This document shows positions 1 through 10,371 of a stretch of DNA of 64,000 bases, one piece after another (the first letter of the stretch is position 1; every line of letters starts with the position of its first letter). The notes beneath the pieces are model-generated. The model was not told where the DNA came from and did no database searches. It saw only the letters and a list, made by a program, of their open reading frames with translations. Source of the stretch: Allolobophora icterica (Eukaryota > Annelida > Clitellata > Crassiclitellata > Lumbricidae); the NCBI GenBank assembly GCA_963556255.1, contig OY744609.1, forward strand, positions 5,378,753-5,442,752, in the 5' to 3' direction. The position numbers were made by a program, and so were the translations under genes.

Positions 1-735
1 AAGAAAGGTTGCAAGGAAAATTGACAGGCCTAAAGTTGGGAGTGGTGTCAGTGCACGGAAAGATGTCAAGATCGGGAAAGCCAGAAAGGGTGCGATGGTA
101 GGCCTACGTATGGGTGACAAGACGATGACAAGAAAGACTAAAATCATAGTGCCCGCTAGGAAGCAACTGAAACTGTCGGAGTTTGGAAGCAACAACCGGA
201 AGTCAGGAGTGGCGAATGAAAGCGACGAATGTTTCTATTGCAATGAGCCGAGCGCTGAATCCATTGACGGCTATATTCGATGCGACATCTGTTTACGCTG
301 GGCGCATGATGCATGCGCTGGTGTAGAAGATGATGACGATGATTTCACCTGTGAGTTTTGCCGCTAGCCCGGAAGTAGTAAATAAAATACTAGCCTATGC
401 CTATGACTAAGTTGGGCCTGTGCGAACCAAAAACTAGGCTATATGCATTCTAGATAGTTCAATTGCAACAACCTCTAGGTCTGTTACATTAAGACCAACA
501 AACCCCATACGATGGACCAACAAACCCCGCAAGGGGGTTAGTTGGTTTTTTCTAAGGGGGTGCATTTTGGGCTTAATTCTCCAAATTTATGTTGAGCACT
601 GTAAAATTTATATGTCAACAATTGATCCTGACATGTTACCACACAATGTTAAAATGTTTGTTTGTTAATAAATTTAACGCTAACTGTGAAATGAGCTATT
701 TTTTTTAAAGTGGACCAACTAACCCCACCCTACCC
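1..735 (+). mobile_element. Pogo-like transposon, right part, duplicate copy
   Basis: Same as 5339-6073, truncated by the window start. It contains the PHD-finger coding end (to 367), about 370 bases of AT-rich 3' sequence with GGACCAACAAACCCC motifs, and the right terminal repeat, followed by TA at 736-737. Confidence 0.85.
95..367 (+). pseudogene. Pogo-like transposase PHD-finger fragment, duplicate copy
   Basis: Same as 5433-5705. The reading frame is open from the window start, so the listed start is only the first internal Met. Confidence 0.7.
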
Positions 736-1328
736 TAAATACGTAGTGCAATGCAAACATTTGGAAAGCCGTCTTTCAGATTATAGCGGTACATTATATT
801 CAGCATCTTTTGTGGAGTAACTGCTGTACCTGTTTCTGTCGATGGAAGTTGTTTTAAAAAAGAGCGCCATTGTATCCATTCGTTGAAAAGTTCGTTATTT
901 ACATCAGCTGTATAAAATTCTACAAATGAATTTATTGACTCTGTTGGTGTGATCGTAAAAAAAGCAGAATCGTTTAGTTTTCTTTTGGTACTATTCAATT
1001 TTTCTTTATTTCCATGTTGTTTTATGGATTTAGAGTACATGCCATCTTGATTACGACATGGTTCAGGTCCCATCTGCAGCCAATAACTGACCAAATCTTC
1101 ATTTATAGTCCACAGAGCAGCATCTGTTTGTGACACGTTTCCAACAGATTGATTCTCTTGTTTTAATGGTAGATCTATGGTAGTTTCAGATTTAGGCATA
1201 TCAATGATATCATTGCTGAAATCAAGGGTGTCTGTTGTTGGCATTAGTGCTGACACTGCTGAGCGGCCTAAGCCTGAACTGCATCCAGCTCCTGACGCTG
1301 AGTCGACACCATCTATAAATTGCGGCAC
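735..1328 (-). pseudogene. hAT transposase N-terminal fragment, duplicate copy
   Basis: Same as 6073-6666: the TTF-type N-terminal region fused by internal deletion to the start of the C-terminal dimerisation region. The apparent stop at 735 comes from the end of the pogo-like insertion, not from the transposase. Confidence 0.75.
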
Positions 1329-1911
1329 TTCTCGTGTTTTTACTGCCAGAAATTTATCAATAGGGGCCTACTACTACGTTGCTGTTTGCCTACCTCTTCA
1401 AGTTCGCGTTTTCTTTGACGTTTCTGCCAACCGGACTCAAATTTCTTCATTTTCTTTAGGCCTACTTATTTTATTTGTTTAAAAATTAAAATTAAAAAAA
1501 GAAATAAGCAGCTACATAAACACTAAATAGTAGATAATAATATTACATGGAACATAGGCCTACACTGTGTCGTCTGTACCGTACGCATATATCTAGGTCC
1601 TATATTTTATTTGGTGATGGGGTCGATCCGCGGATAAATTGATTACGTCATACGTCATCATTACAGTACACAATTAATTAGTACGTCATCATTATAGTAG
1701 TAGTACTGTAGAAGGCCTGTTTTTATAATGCCACCAAATTTTATATGCAATGCTTGTTTTAGAAATTAAACATTTTAAATAAGCCGGACTGTGACTTATA
1801 TAAACAAATTCGATCGGATAATCGGATTTCTCAATGTTTTTTTTAAATTTTTACCCCTGAAAGAAGGCCTGGCGCAAGTGCGCCAGTTGCGCCATAGTTA
1901 ATCTGGCACTG
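736..1911 (-). mobile_element. hAT-type transposon, right part, duplicate copy
   Basis: Same as 6074-7249. It contains the 735-1328 transposase fragment and the right terminal repeat ending at 1911. Its left part and the nested pogo-like left end lie upstream of the window. Confidence 0.82.
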
Positions 1912-2180
1912 ATTATCGAGTAACTGGATTCGGAGTTTCTGACCTCCACTGGACATCGATCTCTGATACGACGCAGCGCTTGTAATAAGATGGTGCCCTG
2001 CGCTTAGCTTAATAGTAGTTCTTTAGAAATTCGGGGTTTAGGGGCCTACGACTACGATTAGGAAGTCGGCCCCTACTATTCAGCACATGAACTATGAAAC
2101 AAACTCAGTGGCTAACGCACCTTGTAACATACTCAACCAATAAAAGCAATCAGCCAATTATATTCCAGTTAACTGAACAA

Positions 2181-2404
2181 TAATCTTTTTAATAATAATC
2201 TTTTCTTTATTAATTCAAACCGACAAACGCAGTAAGATTACATTGAGACATGACGGTATAATATCTTAACTAAAGACACGTTATGGCAGCCATGCAAGGC
2301 GCCCGCCCGAGGGGGGTAGCGGGAATCGAACCGCGTACTGCTGCTCTCCTGCTGCTCTCCTGGCCATGAGTGTTACCATTACTCTATCCCTCTCTCCATG
2401 GCAG
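2181..2404 (-). repeat. tRNA-derived SINE
   Basis: Read on the minus strand, the head at about 2395-2310 is tRNA-like. GATAGAGTAATGGTAACACTC has an A-box and a pairing D-arm; GGTTCGATTCC is a B-box; a 13-base stretch in the anticodon region is duplicated. It is followed by GGGCGCCTTGCATGGCTGCC and ends in AATAAAGAAAAGATTATTATTA. The body and tail recur in the SINE at 62395-62720, so this is a family. The corresponding place in the gene C block (about 45640) lacks it. Confidence 0.65.
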
Positions 2405-2408
2405 TGTA

Positions 2409-2412
<4 letters not shown>

Positions 2413-2446
<34 letters not shown>
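2413..2446. repeat. (TA)n microsatellite
   Basis: A run of TA dinucleotides beside the SINE head. The same length is found at 7751-7784, which argues for a very young or artefactual duplication. Confidence 0.9.
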
Positions 2447-2451
<5 letters not shown>

Positions 2452-3811
2452 AAACATGATCGCAACCCATCCATGAAACATGTTTACAAGTATATGGTCA
2501 TGTACATTATGCATGCACATCATTCTATTCGCCTGTTCAGTTCATGCAGAAACACGTACTTGATACAAATGAGGCAATGTACCTTTTTTAGTGTATCAGT
2601 TATTATTATTTTTAGTACCTTCTATAGCGCCTTTGTTTAATTCACAAGGCGTCAATCGATGGCGCATCAAACCAAGGTCGTTAACAGATCAACATCCAGA
2701 ATAGGTAATGTGCAATTATATAAACCATCAAAATCGCCTAATATATCTAATAATCGTGTGATATCTAACGGCTAAATACCAATGAGAACTATTTATACGT
2801 TCAAACAATCCATTAGGTCATTAGGTAAAAAACTTATTTGTTGGAATTTCAACTACTCCAATTAAATAAGTAGGTATAGTAAGTAAGTAAGTATGTTCTT
2901 TAATGAATCGCCTGCAAACGCACTGCGGCTAACAGACATGTTATGCACAAAAGAGGCGCATGAAACAAAGTAAATACAATAAGAGAAAAATGCACTTGGA
3001 AAATGTTATTAGAAAAATGTCCTTAAAACAAGAAGGAAAGCGTCTCAGATACTCTAATTACTCTAATTATAAGACCAAGGGGACGGCCAAACCCCAGCCA
3101 ATGGTTTACAGATACAGATACAGTTTACAAATCGCACACTATTGACAAGCTGCATGTCTCTGACGTGGCCTTTCCCACCGGAGAGTCGCAACTTCTAAGA
3201 GACGCTACCAGTCATCTATATATCCCAGGCGTATTTCTTATAGACCGTGTTTAGTACCAAGATTCACAGTCACTATTTGACCTCCACCACTAAGTATCAA
3301 CACAATATGTCCTGGCTTCTAATCGTTGTATTGGGTACCCAATGGAAATAACCTAACTAGCGCCGTCTTTTGCTTTTGTCTCTGGGTGCATGGGCCTCCC
3401 TCCCTTCCCCCATGCCCTTTCCACTCCACCTCCCTTCCCCAACTCCCTTCCCTAAAGTAGATGAGTTTTAGCGCATTTTCGGTGAAAGAAAATTGTTTTC
3501 TTGTAAAGAGTTGCGAGGTTAGAAAAGTATTGGAAATGGGTGACGTTCGGACGTTCCAATGTTATTATTTATTTATTATTTTAAATAACCAATAGATAAA
3601 TTATTTATTTATGTACCGGATGTGACTGTGAGACCTTGCAATGTTGGGTATTTTTGTTGTAGTTGTACTTCTCAAGTTGTGAGCTTACTTAGTTGTAAAA
3701 AATTTGAATTTAAGGTCCGAATTCTTCTGGGTCCCAGGCACCCACTGAACTTTCTCTCTGGGTGCATTCGCACCCAAGGCTACCAAGGAGTCGGCGCCTA
3801 TGGAACCAGGC

Positions 3812-3993
3812 TGTACTGAAAGAAGATGTTACTTGATCTGTCTTCAGTTATGGTGGCAGCGGTGTTACGTAATCGAGCGGCTAGGCTAGTCTTCGGGGGT
3901 CTTGTTAGCGTTCGAAGCACGTGGGTTTTTGTAATTCACCTCGCGAAGACAGTTAGAAGACAGTACTCTTGTATGTTTTGCAATTCTTATTAT
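3812..3993 (-). mobile_element. Truncated LTR (182 bases)
   Basis: Same as 9150-9331, the first 182 bases of the LTR as read on the plus strand, with the same CAGGC flank (3807-3811). It is cut at the point where the hAT left end starts, so the retrotransposon was already in place before the tandem duplication formed. Confidence 0.9.
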
Positions 3994-4972
3994 CAGTGCC
4001 GGATTAACTTTTTAGAGGCCTGGCGCAAACAATGCAACAAAACTAAAGTAGGCCCTCTATCCAATCAAATTATCAAAAAAATGGGGAAAAAATTAATTAT
4101 ATAGAAAAACATACTTTAATAATTTATGAACACAAAATGAAGCTGTGATAGGATCATAGGAGATTTTTTAATTTTACTTGTTACAGTTCAACTGTTCAAA
4201 AATGTTCGTCGAGTTTAAAAGTCTTTCCTTCGCGCTTTTAAAGTAGAGAAAGAATCAATGATATCTTGAAAGTCAAGATCTGTCAAGATTTCCGACTCAA
4301 TGTTCAAAAGAGTTAAATTTGCCAATCTGTCCTGGCCCATTGTTGACCTCAAAGATGATTTTATGCGTTTTAAATGACTGAATGATCTTTCTCCACTGCA
4401 GTTACTTACAGGCAAAGTTAAGTAGGGTAGGATGGGGTTAGTTGGTCATAGGGGTTTGTTGGTCACCCCCTTCCAACGTCTCAATTGCTTGTATGAACTT
4501 GTTACTGTCTAGCACAACTCGTTGCCAACGTTAAATTAAGTATTCTAACCATTATCTATTCTATGCTGGAGGTCAAGGACACTTGTGTTGTTGAGGAGAA
4601 AATTTTACCGCTGAAACCGAAATATTTCGGATTGCAAACATTTCTTTCTCGCTTGAAAACTACGCGTGCGATCCCAAATCGGTATTAGTATGCTAGATAG
4701 TTTTTTTATACTGATTCTAATGCATATAATTTCATTTTGATCGACTGAATCGTTTTTTTAGATATTTGAGAAATACTAAAATCACACCCTACGGGGTTAG
4801 TTGGACAGCCTATGCATGGGGTTTGTTGGTCCACCGGGGTTCATTATGGGGTTTGTTGGTCCTTGGGGTTTAGACCCCTAGGCCTACTTGGTTCTATAAA
4901 TTAGCCTAATGAACCTGCTTTTGTTGAGTTTGGGTTTATATTAGGCCTACAATAATCTGATCTAGGTATTGT

Positions 4973-5311
4973 TTGCAGGCTTCAGTTTTTAGAAAGATGA
5001 GAAATTACATCAGAAAAAGCAATCGTGGTGTTGATCAGGCAGATCTTGAAGAGGCGGCGAGACTAGTCAATGATTCGAAAAGCGTCCGATATGCCGCAAA
5101 TCAGCTATCGATACCGCGTACTAGTCTTACTCGTTACCTTAAGAAACTGAAAGTGGCTCAAGATAGGGGTCATCCGTTGCCGGTGGTCGGTTACAGAAAT
5201 GGTCGTCAGATCTTCACTGACAATGATGAACAGGAACTGGCGCAGTATATTATACATGCAGGTGCGATCTACTATGGACTCAGTACCACGGAAGTAAGAT
5301 ACACCAGTTAA
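4973..5311 (+). pseudogene. Pogo-like transposase N-terminal HTH (psq/CENP-B type) fragment
   Basis: About 112 codons. Residues roughly 20-55 (DLEEAARLVNDSKSVRYAAN, then SIPRTSLTRYLKK) are a Psq/CENP-B-type helix-turn-helix that in this family binds the transposon ends. The following TDNDEQELAQYI is the start of the second HTH (CENPB) half. The frame then ends: the rest of that half and the whole DDE domain are deleted, and the C-terminal part continues in another frame at 5328. Confidence 0.75.
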
Positions 5312-5327
5312 GAATCGACTCCTGGCC

Positions 5328-5705
5328 TTGCAAAATCAAAGAAAGGTTGCAAGGAAAATTGACAGGCCTAAAGTTGGGAGTGGTGTCAGTGCACGGAAAG
5401 ATGTCAAGATCGGGAAAGCCAGAAAGGGTGCGATGGTAGGCCTACGTATGGGTGACAAGACGATGACAAGAAAGACTAAAATCATAGTGCCCGCTAGGAA
5501 GCAACTGAAACTGTCGGAGTTTGGAAGCAACAACCGGAAGTCAGGAGTGGCGAATGAAAGCGACGAATGTTTCTATTGCAATGAGCCGAGCGCTGAATCC
5601 ATTGACGGCTATATTCGATGCGACATCTGTTTACGCTGGGCGCATGATGCATGCGCTGGTGTAGAAGATGATGACGATGATTTCACCTGTGAGTTTTGCC
5701 GCTAG
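5328..5705 (+). pseudogene. Pogo-like transposase C-terminal fragment with PHD-like zinc finger
   Basis: This is the tail of a transposase: a basic linker (KVARKIDRPKVG..RKDVKIGKARKG), then a Cys/His finger with the order C-x2-C..C-x2-C..H-x2-C..C-x2-C (FYCNEP..RCDICLRWAHDACAG..FTCEFCR). That matches the PHD-like finger at the C-terminus of many animal pogo/jerky-type transposases, which is thought to act in chromatin targeting. The stop at 5703-5705 is probably the natural end. It is out of frame with the HTH fragment upstream because of the internal deletion. Confidence 0.72.
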
Positions 5706-7746
5706 CCCGGAAGTAGTAAATAAAATACTAGCCTATGCCTATGACTAAGTTGGGCCTGTGCGAACCAAAAACTAGGCTATATGCATTCTAGATAGTTCAA
5801 TTGCAACAACCTCTAGGTCTGTTACATTAAGACCAACAAACCCCATACGATGGACCAACAAACCCCGCAAGGGGGTTAGTTGGTTTTTTCTAAGGGGGTG
5901 CATTTTGGGCTTAATTCTCCAAATTTATGTTGAGCACTGTAAAATTTATATGTCAACAATTGATCCTGACATGTTACCACACAATGTTAAAATGTTTGTT
6001 TGTTAATAAATTTAACGCTAACTGTGAAATGAGCTATTTTTTTTAAAGTGGACCAACTAACCCCACCCTACCCTAAATACGTAGTGCAATGCAAACATTT
6101 GGAAAGCCGTCTTTCAGATTATAGCGGTACATTATATTCAGCATCTTTTGTGGAGTAACTGCTGTACCTGTTTCTGTCGATGGAAGTTGTTTTAAAAAAG
6201 AGCGCCATTGTATCCATTCGTTGAAAAGTTCGTTATTTACATCAGCTGTATAAAATTCTACAAATGAATTTATTGACTCTGTTGGTGTGATCGTAAAAAA
6301 AGCAGAATCGTTTAGTTTTCTTTTGGTACTATTCAATTTTTCTTTATTTCCATGTTGTTTTATGGATTTAGAGTACATGCCATCTTGATTACGACATGGT
6401 TCAGGTCCCATCTGCAGCCAATAACTGACCAAATCTTCATTTATAGTCCACAGAGCAGCATCTGTTTGTGACACGTTTCCAACAGATTGATTCTCTTGTT
6501 TTAATGGTAGATCTATGGTAGTTTCAGATTTAGGCATATCAATGATATCATTGCTGAAATCAAGGGTGTCTGTTGTTGGCATTAGTGCTGACACTGCTGA
6601 GCGGCCTAAGCCTGAACTGCATCCAGCTCCTGACGCTGAGTCGACACCATCTATAAATTGCGGCACTTCTCGTGTTTTTACTGCCAGAAATTTATCAATA
6701 GGGGCCTACTACTACGTTGCTGTTTGCCTACCTCTTCAAGTTCGCGTTTTCTTTGACGTTTCTGCCAACCGGACTCAAATTTCTTCATTTTCTTTAGGCC
6801 TACTTATTTTATTTGTTTAAAAATTAAAATTAAAAAAAGAAATAAGCAGCTACATAAACACTAAATAGTAGATAATAATATTACATGGAACATAGGCCTA
6901 CACTGTGTCGTCTGTACCGTACGCATATATCTAGGTCCTATATTTTATTTGGTGATGGGGTCGATCCGCGGATAAATTGATTACGTCATACGTCATCATT
7001 ACAGTACACAATTAATTAGTACGTCATCATTATAGTAGTAGTACTGTAGAAGGCCTGTTTTTATAATGCCACCAAATTTTATATGCAATGCTTGTTTTAG
7101 AAATTAAACATTTTAAATAAGCCGGACTGTGACTTATATAAACAAATTCGATCGGATAATCGGATTTCTCAATGTTTTTTTTAAATTTTTACCCCTGAAA
7201 GAAGGCCTGGCGCAAGTGCGCCAGTTGCGCCATAGTTAATCTGGCACTGATTATCGAGTAACTGGATTCGGAGTTTCTGACCTCCACTGGACATCGATCT
7301 CTGATACGACGCAGCGCTTGTAATAAGATGGTGCCCTGCGCTTAGCTTAATAGTAGTTCTTTAGAAATTCGGGGTTTAGGGGCCTACGACTACGATTAGG
7401 AAGTCGGCCCCTACTATTCAGCACATGAACTATGAAACAAACTCAGTGGCTAACGCACCTTGTAACATACTCAACCAATAAAAGCAATCAGCCAATTATA
7501 TTCCAGTTAACTGAACAATAATCTTTTTAATAATAATCTTTTCTTTATTAATTCAAACCGACAAACGCAGTAAGATTACATTGAGACATGACGGTATAAT
7601 ATCTTAACTAAAGACACGTTATGGCAGCCATGCAAGGCGCCCGCCCGAGGGGGGTAGCGGGAATCGAACCGCGTACTGCTGCTCTCCTGCTGCTCTCCTG
7701 GCCATGAGTGTTACCATTACTCTATCCCTCTCTCCATGGCAGTGTA

Positions 7747-7789
<43 letters not shown>

Positions 7790-9331
7790 AAACATGATCG
7801 CAACCCATCCATGAAACATGTTTACAAGTATATGGTCATGTACATTATGCATGCACATCATTCTATTCGCCTGTTCAGTTCATGCAGAAACACGTACTTG
7901 ATACAAATGAGGCAATGTACCTTTTTTAGTGTATCAGTTATTATTATTTTTAGTACCTTCTATAGCGCCTTTGTTTAATTCACAAGGCGTCAATCGATGG
8001 CGCATCAAACCAAGGTCGTTAACAGATCAACATCCAGAATAGGTAATGTGCAATTATATAAACCATCAAAATCGCCTAATATATCTAATAATCGTGTGAT
8101 ATCTAACGGCTAAATACCAATGAGAACTATTTATACGTTCAAACAATCCATTAGGTCATTAGGTAAAAAACTTATTTGTTGGAATTTCAACTACTCCAAT
8201 TAAATAAGTAGGTATAGTAAGTAAGTAAGTATGTTCTTTAATGAATCGCCTGCAAACGCACTGCGGCTAACAGACATGTTATGCACAAAAGAGGCGCATG
8301 AAACAAAGTAAATACAATAAGAGAAAAATGCACTTGGAAAATGTTATTAGAAAAATGTCCTTAAAACAAGAAGGAAAGCGTCTCAGATACTCTAATTACT
8401 CTAATTATAAGACCAAGGGGACGGCCAAACCCCAGCCAATGGTTTACAGATACAGATACAGTTTACAAATCGCACACTATTGACAAGCTGCATGTCTCTG
8501 ACGTGGCCTTTCCCACCGGAGAGTCGCAACTTCTAAGAGACGCTACCAGTCATCTATATATCCCAGGCGTATTTCTTATAGACCGTGTTTAGTACCAAGA
8601 TTCACAGTCACTATTTGACCTCCACCACTAAGTATCAACACAATATGTCCTGGCTTCTAATCGTTGTATTGGGTACCCAATGGAAATAACCTAACTAGCG
8701 CCGTCTTTTGCTTTTGTCTCTGGGTGCATGGGCCTCCCTCCCTTCCCCCATGCCCTTTCCACTCCACCTCCCTTCCCCAACTCCCTTCCCTAAAGTAGAT
8801 GAGTTTTAGCGCATTTTCGGTGAAAGAAAATTGTTTTCTTGTAAAGAGTTGCGAGGTTAGAAAAGTATTGGAAATGGGTGACGTTCGGACGTTCCAATGT
8901 TATTATTTATTTATTATTTTAAATAACCAATAGATAAATTATTTATTTATGTACCGGATGTGACTGTGAGACCTTGCAATGTTGGGTATTTTTGTTGTAG
9001 TTGTACTTCTCAAGTTGTGAGCTTACTTAGTTGTAAAAAATTTGAATTTAAGGTCCGAATTCTTCTGGGTCCCAGGCACCCACTGAACTTTCTCTCTGGG
9101 TGCATTCGCACCCAAGGCTACCAAGGAGTCGGCGCCTATGGAACCAGGCTGTACTGAAAGAAGATGTTACTTGATCTGTCTTCAGTTATGGTGGCAGCGG
9201 TGTTACGTAATCGAGCGGCTAGGCTAGTCTTCGGGGGTCTTGTTAGCGTTCGAAGCACGTGGGTTTTTGTAATTCACCTCGCGAAGACAGTTAGAAGACA
9301 GTACTCTTGTATGTTTTGCAATTCTTATTAT
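5339..9331. repeat. Tandem duplication copy 2
   Basis: Second copy of 1-3993. The full repeat unit is 3994-9331 (5338 bases): it begins with the first base of a hAT terminal repeat and ends inside the LTR. Here, unlike in copy 1, the LTR continues past 9331 into the complete retrotransposon. Confidence 0.93.
7519..7742 (-). repeat. tRNA-derived SINE, duplicate copy
   Basis: Duplicate of 2181-2404 inside the second copy of the tandem unit; same A-box, B-box and ATT-rich tail. Confidence 0.65.
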
Positions 9332-9847
9332 ACAATATTTTTACACAACGTATGTACACCTAGAACAGTTCTCACTTCGTGTTGCATAACAGTTTCTGCG
9401 TCTGCAATTTTCCGTCACACGATTCCTCCCTCCGTGAGTTAATCGTATGTCTCACCGATTCCTCCTTCCGTGAGTGAATCGTATACGTCTCACCGATTCC
9501 TCCTCCTGTGAGTGAATCGTACGTCTGACCGATTCCTCTTCCTGTGAGTGAATGCCGTCCTCCTTTCAGTCTTCGCTCATCCTCCTTCTCCCTTTTCGCC
9601 CTGACCTGTCATTCATCCATCTCTTCCCCAATCTCGCACTCCTATCGGTCGCGCTATCATTCCTTCGCCCCTCCTTCTCCCTGCTCCCCCTCTTATGACA
9701 CCCGGTCAGGCCCTAATGTCAGTCAAGTCTTATCTGATCTCGACTCTAGTGTTCTTTAGCCTACATCAAATCCTAAGCAACACATAATACTAATATATAG
9801 CGTAATCCTAAATCCCTAATATAATATCGTCCATGACTGTCACTACA
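9150..9847 (-). repeat. 3' LTR (element orientation)
   Basis: 698 bases, TG..CA on both strands, matching 13977-14674 at an offset of 4827. The middle contains four direct repeats (see 9421-9553). Confidence 0.93.
9421..9553. repeat. Four tandem repeats of 36-38 bases inside the LTR
   Basis: Units start at 9421, 9457, 9495 and 9531. Each has the form GATTCCTCC(T)TCCGTGAGTGAATC followed by GTA..CGTCTCACC. GATTC and GAATC at the two ends of the core are inverted copies. The same array occurs at 14248-14380. Repeats of this kind in LTRs often act as enhancers, which is inference here. Confidence 0.85.
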
Positions 9848-10371
9848 TCATCACACTTCCAAAGTTCGACGGTCATCGGTTCGGCTTCTCAGAAAGCAAG
9901 ATGGCATTTCAGGAGTGTTTTTGTTGTGCAGTCATGGCGATGTACAAGAGCACAGATGACACGCATGATGGCGTTTTAATTTCAATGTCTGTTTGCGCCA
10001 TTTTTCTTGCGACGTCATCAGGCTGGTTTAAACATGTATCTACGGCGTTAATCTATAACATAAAACATACAAACACAACGAGTAGTAACTGTGACACAAC
10101 ATTATAAAGTTTCTCTGTCACACGCTCATTTTAAAGACAATATATGACACTTCATAACATCAGAATAAAGCAAGTACTTGTAAACGATAAACATGACCAT
10201 TTTGTCAGATTTAGTTGGCCATAAAGTCACGTGACAAACCCATAAACCACAAACATGCATCATTAATCATAATCCTAAACCGTAAGTCACACGCCGTAAA
10301 TCATAAACCGTCCGCCATGAGATGTGTTTTCCCTGGGCGTGACTTATCCCCACCTCGTAGCGCTGGATTGC

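Larger units (their letters stand above)
1..3993. repeat. Tandem duplication copy 1 (partial)
   Basis: This stretch recurs at 5339-9331, an offset of exactly 5338. Every segment I compared by eye, including the TA microsatellite length and all open frames, is the same in both. It holds the right part of the pogo-like element, the right part of the hAT element, a SINE, unique flank, and the first 182 bases of the LTR seen intact at 9150. At 3994 it stops abruptly and a new hAT left end begins. Identity this high means a very recent duplication or an assembly artefact. Confidence 0.93.
4425..6073 (+). mobile_element. Pogo/Tigger-like DNA transposon, internally deleted
   Basis: Inverted termini GGGTAGGATGGGGTTAGTTGG (4425 onward) and the inverted match ending CCACCCTACCC at 6073 are flanked by a TA duplication (4423-4424 and 6074-6075). 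These are Tc1/mariner-superfamily hallmarks. Subterminal direct and inverted copies of GGGGTTTGTTGGTCC (near 4466, 4818, 4850 and, inverted, 5830-5885) are probably transposase-binding sites. The coding part keeps an N-terminal HTH and a C-terminal PHD-like finger but has lost the DDE domain between them. Confidence 0.85.
4215..6666 (-). pseudogene. hAT transposase remnant split by a pogo-like insertion
   Basis: The N-terminal part (6666 down to 6076, about 197 codons) has the INEDLVSYWLQMGPEPC stretch typical of the TTF zinc-finger region of ZMYM1-like hAT transposases. It then jumps to the start of the C-terminal dimerisation region (NIMYRYNLKDGF..NVCIALRI). The rest of that region lies across the insertion at 4215-4415 (PVSNCSGERSFSHLKRIKS, then STMGQDRLANLTLLNIE), the hAT C-terminal signature. 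Removing 4425-6073 and one TA would bring the two parts into one frame with the expected family order. The RNase H-like catalytic core is absent, so this is an internally deleted, inactive copy. Confidence 0.8.
3994..7249 (-). mobile_element. hAT-type DNA transposon (ZMYM1/TTF-like), interrupted by a pogo-like element
   Basis: The left end CAGTGCCGGATTAAC at 3994 is the inverted match, with one change, of GTTAATCTGGCACTG ending at 7249; the subterminal GGCGCAA motifs are also inverted. The minus strand carries transposase pieces (see 4215-6666). The element is non-autonomous: without the nested pogo-like insertion it is only about 1.6 kb, and the catalytic core is missing. ATTAT flanks both ends (3989-3993 and 7250-7254), but the expected 8-base hAT target duplication is absent. 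The left flank is LTR sequence and the right flank is not, so the left junction is not a simple insertion. Confidence 0.8.

Noticed and set aside
1177..1482. 101-codon plus-strand frame (also 6515-6820)
   Set aside because: Antisense to the hAT transposase remnant; no recognisable domain.
2310..2400. Possible functional tRNA gene on the minus strand
   Set aside because: A- and B-box are present, but the anticodon region has a 13-base duplication and the T-stem does not pair properly. The SINE body and tail that follow explain it better.
9164..9442. 92-codon frame, repeated at 13991-14269 and, partly, at 3826
   Set aside because: Lies wholly inside the LTR on the strand opposite to the element's genes; its recurrence only reflects LTR copies.
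9421..9553. Regularly spaced repeats resembling a CRISPR array
   Set aside because: Units are contiguous and diverged with no unique spacers, inside a eukaryotic LTR.
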